From assembly GCA_024699205.1 (NCBI GenBank), contig JAILQA010000487.1:1-10099 (forward strand): DNA of 10,099 bases. The letters run 5' to 3'. Below the pieces are notes generated by a model. That model was not told the DNA's origin and made no database searches. It saw only the letters and a program-made list of their open reading frames with translations. Position 1 is the stretch's first letter. Each line of letters opens with the position of its first letter. Below are positions 5,999 through 10,099 of this stretch, in pieces. Both the position numbers and the translations under genes were made by a program. Source of the stretch: Treponema sp. GTDB lineage: Bacteria; Spirochaetota; Spirochaetia; Treponematales; Treponemataceae.

Positions 5999-7768
5999 AT
6001 GATTGAAGGAAAAATTACCCGCATTTCCGGTCCTATTATTTATGCAGAAGGTTTGGACGGCTGCGGTCTCTATGATGTAGTTGATGTTGGTGATAAAAAA
6101 CTAATCGGTGAAATCATACGTCAGAATAAAGGAAATGCCACAATTCAAGTTTATGAGGAAGACACTGGTATGCACGTTGGAGAAAAGGTTGTGTGTACTC
6201 AGCGTCTGCTTTCCTTGCGTTTAGGACCTGGTCTGGTTGGAAATATTTACGATGGTATACAGCGTCCTTTAAAATCCATGTATGAAAACAGTGGTGCCTT
6301 TCTTATTCCCGGAGAGCGTACAGAACCTCTGGACTTAAATAAGACATGGCATTTTGAAGCTGATGAGAGCCTTGCTGCTGGAAGTTCAATTTATCCGGGC
6401 TGTATTCTTGGAACGGTAAAAGAAACCCAATCAATTACTCAAAAAATTATGGTTGCTCCGGATATCCGCGGAAAAACTCTTAAAACTTTTAAAGGAAGCG
6501 GTGAATATACTGTTGACCAGGTAATCGGAACAACTGAGTTTGACGAAGAAATTAAGCTTTCTCATTATTGGGCTGTAAGAAGCCCTCGTCCTTATAGCGC
6601 AAAGCTGGGAGTTTCAGAACCTCTGGTTACAGGTCAACGTGTAATTGATGTATTTTTCCCTCTCAGTAAAGGTGGAACTGCTGCCATTCCAGGTGGATTT
6701 GGTACCGGCAAAACAATGACACAGCACGCTGTTGCAAAATGGTGTGATGCAGATTTAATTGTATACATTGGTTGTGGTGAGCGCGGAAACGAAATGACAG
6801 AAGTTCTTTCTGAGTTCCCTGAGTTGATTGACCCTAGAACCGGACGTTCCATCATGGAGCGAACAATTCTTATTGCAAATACATCAAACATGCCGGTAGC
6901 TGCCCGCGAAGTTTCCCTTTATTCAGGAATTACTCTTGCAGAATATTTCCGCGACATGGGCCTGGACGTAGCAATCATGGCAGACTCAACCTCGCGCTGG
7001 GCAGAAGCTCTCCGTGAACTTTCTGGTCGTATGGAAGAAATGCCAGCTGAAGAAGGTTTCCCTGCTTATCTTCCTACAAGACTTGCTTCCTTTTATGAAC
7101 GTGCAGGACGAGTAACAACCTTGAACAGTCAGGAAGGTTCTGTCTCTGTTATTGGAGCTGTTTCTCCTCCAGGCGGCGACTTTAGTGAACCTGTTACCCA
7201 GCATACAAAACGCTTTATCCGCTGTTTCTGGGCACTGGACAGGGAATTAGCAAACGCCAGACATTATCCTGCAATCGGATGGATAGATTCCTATTCAGAA
7301 TATGCAGAGGAAGTTCGTGACTGGTGGGAAGTAAAAAATCCTCTCTGGGCTAAACTCAGACAGCAGGCTCTTGATTTGCTTAAAACTGAACAAAAGCTTC
7401 AGCAGATTGTCCGACTTATTGGACCAGATGCTCTGCCACCAACCCAGCGCTTGATTTTAAAAGTTGCTGATATGATTAAAATAGGATTTTTGCAGCAGAA
7501 TGCTTTTGATGATATCGATAAATATTGTTCAATAGAAAAGCAGATTTTAATCCTTGATTTGATTATGGAATATTACAACCGTGCTGACGCCCTTCTTAAA
7601 AATCAGGCCCTGCTGGTAAGAGTTGCAAATCTTCCTGTATGTGATGAGCTGGTTAGAATTAAAATGCAGTATTCAAATGACCAGATTGATAAAATTGAAG
7701 AAATCAGGGTACGCATGAATGAACAGCTTTCCGAATTGGAAAGAGTTTATTCTCCGCAGCGAAAGTAA
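5999..7768 (+). CDS. atpA: V/A-type ATPase catalytic subunit A
   Basis: Subunit A carries the catalytic nucleotide sites of the A3B3 head. The 589-residue length is normal. In order there is an N-terminal beta barrel (about 1-70), the A-specific non-homologous bulge (about 110-190), the nucleotide-binding domain (about 200-430) and a helical C-terminal domain. Visible active-site features are the P-loop GGFGTGKT (232-239, Lys238 and Thr239), the catalytic Glu261 in GCGERGNEM, the Walker B strand [17 protein letters not shown] ending at Asp329, and the downstream [11 protein letters not shown] segment. The second P-loop residue is Gly where Pro or Ala is common, a mild deviation that should not abolish activity. 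AGGG at 5987-5990 lies inside the end of atpE, eight bases before the ATG. The bulge and the paired B gene rule out an F-type alpha or beta subunit. Confidence 0.98.
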   Translation: MIEGKITRISGPIIYAEGLDGCGLYDVVDVGDKKLIGEIIRQNKGNATIQVYEEDTGMHVGEKVVCTQRLLSLRLGPGLVGNIYDGIQRPLKSMYENSGAFLIPGERTEPLDLNKTWHFEADESLAAGSSIYPGCILGTVKETQSITQKIMVAPDIRGKTLKTFKGSGEYTVDQVIGTTEFDEEIKLSHYWAVRSPRPYSAKLGVSEPLVTGQRVIDVFFPLSKGGTAAIPGGFGTGKTMTQHAVAKWCDADLIVYIGCGERGNEMTEVLSEFPELIDPRTGRSIMERTILIANTSNMPVAAREVSLYSGITLAEYFRDMGLDVAIMADSTSRWAEALRELSGRMEEMPAEEGFPAYLPTRLASFYERAGRVTTLNSQEGSVSVIGAVSPPGGDFSEPVTQHTKRFIRCFWALDRELANARHYPAIGWIDSYSEYAEEVRDWWEVKNPLWAKLRQQALDLLKTEQKLQQIVRLIGPDALPPTQRLILKVADMIKIGFLQQNAFDDIDKYCSIEKQILILDLIMEYYNRADALLKNQALLVRVANLPVCDELVRIKMQYSNDQIDKIEEIRVRMNEQLSELERVYSPQRK

Positions 7769-7799
7769 TCTGAAAGCAAAAGAGGTTTTGGAGTAGAAT

Positions 7800-9194
7800 A
7801 TGAAAGGTGTAGAATATCGTGGAGTTTCTTCTGTAGACGGACCAATTATAGCCTTAAAGCGTACGGAAAATATTTTTTATAACGAAACCGTATGTGTCCG
7901 CGACAGAAACGGCAACAAAAGAACAGGAAAAGTAGTTGATATTTCAGAAAAGGCTGCAATCGTTCAGATTTTTGGAAGTACAACTGGACTTGACCTTGAT
8001 GAATCCACGTTTGAGTTTTTAGATGAACCTCTGGAGCTTAGAGTAGGGGAGGGCTTGCTGGGACGTGTATTCAACGGACTTGGCGAACCTATTGACGGAT
8101 ATCCTGAAATCTTCAGTTCAGAAAAACGCAATGTAAATGGAAATCCAATCAATCCTTTTGCAAGAATCTATCCGCGAGACTTTATTCAGACAGGTATTTC
8201 TGCAATTGACGGAATGAACTCTCTGGTACGAGGACAGAAGCTTCCTATTTTTTCTGGAAACGGTCTTCCTCATAATAAACTTGCAGCCCAGATTATCAGA
8301 CAGGCAAAACTCCGTAACAGTGATGAAAAGTTCGTAATGGTTTTTGCAGGCATGGGAATTAAATATGATGTTGCAAAGTTCTTTGTTGACACTTTTGAAG
8401 AGTCAGGTGTACTTGCAAACGTTGTTATGTTCCAGTCTCTTGCAGATGCACCGAGTATTGAACGAATTATTACCCCGCGCTGTGCCCTTACCGCCGCAGA
8501 ATACCTTGCTTTTGATAAAGGAATGCATGTTCTGGTAGTTATGACAGATATGACAAACTACTGCGAAGCTCTCCGTGAAATCTCAACCACGCGTGGAGAA
8601 GTTCCTGGACGAAAAGGCTATCCTGGTTATCTTTATTCAGACCTTGCAGAACTTTATGAACGCGCTGGTAAAATCAAAGGCAGTGAAGGTTCAATTACAC
8701 AGATTCCAATTCTCACTATGCCTAATGATGATATTTCTCATCCAATTCCAGACCTTACCGGTTATATCACAGAAGGCCAGATTGTACTTGACCGCGAATT
8801 GTTCCAGAAGGGCCTTTATCCACCTGTAAGCGGTCTGCCAAGTCTTTCCCGCCTTATGAAAGACGGTATTGGCCCTGATATGACCCGCGAAGACCATGCA
8901 AATCTTTCTTCCCAATTGTTTGCTTCTTATTCAAAAGTAAAAACAATCAGAAATCTTGCTGCAATTATTGGTGAAGAAGAATTAAGTGATTTGGACCGGC
9001 AATATCTCCGCTTTGGTGAACGTTTTGAAAATGAGTTCCTCGGACAAAGTGAATACGAAGACCGAACAATAGAAGATACACTTACTATAGGTTGGGATAT
9101 TCTAAAAGAGCTTCCTGTGGAAGAGCTTACACGAATCAAGCCTGAGTTTATAGAAAAATATTCTGGTGCAGGCCAAACTGAACCAGGTATGTAG
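7800..9194 (+). CDS. atpB: V/A-type ATPase regulatory subunit B
   Basis: Subunit B alternates with A in the head and completes each catalytic site from the neighbouring subunit. The 464-residue product has the B-type layout: N-terminal barrel, Rossmann-like central domain and helical C-terminus. As expected for B, the P-loop is degenerate: residues 152-160 read SGNGLPHNK, without the Gly-Lys-Thr needed for catalysis. Other B signatures are [42 protein letters not shown], and [18 protein letters not shown] (written here as short landmarks). Arg351 in [10 protein letters not shown] corresponds to the arginine finger of Enterococcus NtpB. GGAG at 7790-7793 is six bases before the ATG, and a second GAGG lies at 7782-7785. 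The gene follows atpA by 31 bases and is intact. Identification is secure. Confidence 0.98.
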   Translation: MKGVEYRGVSSVDGPIIALKRTENIFYNETVCVRDRNGNKRTGKVVDISEKAAIVQIFGSTTGLDLDESTFEFLDEPLELRVGEGLLGRVFNGLGEPIDGYPEIFSSEKRNVNGNPINPFARIYPRDFIQTGISAIDGMNSLVRGQKLPIFSGNGLPHNKLAAQIIRQAKLRNSDEKFVMVFAGMGIKYDVAKFFVDTFEESGVLANVVMFQSLADAPSIERIITPRCALTAAEYLAFDKGMHVLVVMTDMTNYCEALREISTTRGEVPGRKGYPGYLYSDLAELYERAGKIKGSEGSITQIPILTMPNDDISHPIPDLTGYITEGQIVLDRELFQKGLYPPVSGLPSLSRLMKDGIGPDMTREDHANLSSQLFASYSKVKTIRNLAAIIGEEELSDLDRQYLRFGERFENEFLGQSEYEDRTIEDTLTIGWDILKELPVEELTRIKPEFIEKYSGAGQTEPGM

Positions 9195-9209
9195 CGGTGG
9201 ACTGAAAAT

Positions 9210-9842
9210 ATGGCAAAATTGAATGTTTCACCTACAAAATCAAATCTTCTCGCAATTAAGGACCAGTTAGCTGTTTCTACCAACGGTTATGAGCTTCTTG
9301 AAGAAAAACGCGAAATCCTTGTCCGCGAGCTTATGCATCTGGTTGAACAGGTAAAGCTGCTTGAGACCGAAATCGATAGTGTAGTCAAACAGGCATATCC
9401 GTCATTTAAAAGAATGCTCATGCTTGATGGTGCCGACCAGATTGAACGTATTTCTCATGGTATTCATTATGATTTTGATATGAACGAAAAAGTTGTTACT
9501 GTAGGTGGAATGCAGTTTGAAACAATTGATGTAGAATTGCCGCAAAAAGAACTTTTTTATTCCTTTTTTGGAACCTACGCCAACACGGATGAAACTATCA
9601 TGAAATTTTTTGAGCTTCTTGGTTTGCTTACTCAGATGGCTTCTATTCGTACCATTGTGTGGCGACTGGCAGAAGAGGTAAAACGCACTCAACGCCGAGT
9701 AAATGCTTTGGATAAAATGATTATTCCTCAGGCACAGGAAACAAAAACTTACATAGAAAGCGTTCTTGAAGAGCGTGAACGCGAAAATATTTTTGTTTTG
9801 AAGGCCCTCAAACGCAAAAATTCAACTCAGAAGAAGGATTAG
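9210..9842 (+). CDS. atpD: V/A-type ATPase subunit D (central shaft)
   Basis: Subunit D is the long coiled-coil axle that turns inside the A3B3 head and, with F, docks onto C and the K ring. The 210-residue product has family landmarks at both ends. Near the N-terminus is SPTKSNLLAIKDQL, then GYELLEEKREILVREL (about residues 26-41). Near the C-terminus are RRVNALDKMIIP (about 162-173) and YIESVLEERERENIFVLKALK (about 181-200, cited in part). The two ends form the antiparallel coiled coil, with a globular middle. The usual Pro-Thr-Arg near the start is Pro-Thr-Lys, a conservative change. The ribosome binding site is weak (GGTGGA at 9196-9201, eight bases before the ATG), 15 bases after the atpB stop. 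It is the last ATPase gene, as in most V/A operons. Confidence 0.95.
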   Translation: MAKLNVSPTKSNLLAIKDQLAVSTNGYELLEEKREILVRELMHLVEQVKLLETEIDSVVKQAYPSFKRMLMLDGADQIERISHGIHYDFDMNEKVVTVGGMQFETIDVELPQKELFYSFFGTYANTDETIMKFFELLGLLTQMASIRTIVWRLAEEVKRTQRRVNALDKMIIPQAQETKTYIESVLEERERENIFVLKALKRKNSTQKKD

Positions 9843-9872
9843 CCGAAAATAATCATAAGGCGAGGATTGAGT

Positions 9873-10099
9873 ATGAAAGATTTTGTAAAAAAAATACTTG
9901 TTGCAATCAACGGTACTGAAAATTCTATTCATGCGGCAATGTATGCAATCATGCTGGCAAAAAGTTATAATGCCCAGCTCAAATTTATTTACGTTGTCGA
10001 TTCTGCGACAGTCCGTTATCTCGGAATAAATAAGGTTTTAATTCAAGAAGACCAGCCGGATTTTACCCCTGATTTGAATTCAGAAGGACAAACCAGTCT
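9873..10099 (+). CDS. Universal stress protein (UspA family), 3' partial
   Basis: The first 75 codons of a UspA-family gene run off the window edge. The visible part matches the family fold: strand KKILVAINGTENS (residues 6-18), helix AAMYAIMLAKSYN (about 20-32), then strand AQLKFIYVVDS (about 33-43). UspA proteins are small cytoplasmic, often ATP-binding, stress or energy-status proteins. The usual Asp at the end of the first strand (Ala-x-Asp-Gly-Ser) is Asn13 here. The nucleotide-binding Gly-x-x-Gly-(9)-Gly-(Ser/Thr) motif, if present, would lie beyond the window, so ATP binding cannot be judged. The start at 9873 has an excellent ribosome binding site (AGGCGAGGA, 9858-9866, six bases upstream). 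It begins 30 bases after atpD with no visible terminator between, so it is probably co-transcribed with the ATPase. It was too short for the supplied gene predictions, and I translated it directly. Confidence 0.82.
   Translation, partial: MKDFVKKILVAINGTENSIHAAMYAIMLAKSYNAQLKFIYVVDSATVRYLGINKVLIQEDQPDFTPDLNSEGQTS

Noticed and set aside
8253..8279. Damaged P-loop in AtpB taken as a loss of function
   Set aside because: B subunits of V/A-type ATPases normally lack a catalytic P-loop, so this is the expected state.
8927..9283. 118-codon minus-strand open frame across the atpB-atpD junction
   Set aside because: It lies over two well-supported genes on the other strand and its translation has no domain-like pattern.

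Overview
This window is one co-directional (+ strand), gene-dense block: the 3' part of tpiA, then secG, a nine-gene V/A-type ATPase operon, and the 5' end of a universal stress protein gene. The AT-rich DNA, the bacterial tpiA-secG pair, the V/A-type (rather than F-type) rotary ATPase and the protein style point to a host-associated anaerobic spirochaete, most likely Treponema. From memory, and not checked, Treponema pallidum has a similar pgk-tpi-V-ATPase neighbourhood.

Layout. 1-663: triosephosphate isomerase, cut at its 5' end by the window edge. 737-1123: SecG with a long acidic tail. 1160-1200: a strong stem-loop that ends exactly where the ribosome binding site of the first ATPase gene begins. 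1211-9842: ATPase subunits in the order G/H-like, C-like, I, K, F, E, A, B, D. 9873 to the end: a UspA-family gene cut at its 3' end. No gene-free stretch is longer than about 90 bases, and I see no tRNA, rRNA, CRISPR or mobile element.

How the genes work together. A and B form the catalytic A3B3 head. D and F form the rotating shaft, and C is the collar joining the shaft to the ring of K subunits. I is the stator membrane subunit carrying the ion half-channels, and E plus the G/H-like protein form the peripheral stalks. All parts of a bacterial V/A-ATPase are therefore encoded, unlike the shorter E-DUF2764-A-B-D-I-K type also found in spirochaetes. The gene order is permuted relative to the Enterococcus ntp and Thermus operons. 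Residues around the K subunit's ion-binding glutamate suggest proton rather than sodium coupling.

The proteins are mostly recognisable. The less expected signals lie in the short intergenic regions: the hairpin ahead of the operon, the very AU-rich leader with a strong Shine-Dalgarno before atpK, and a 9-base tandem repeat replacing the Shine-Dalgarno before atpF. I found no credible previously undescribed system.
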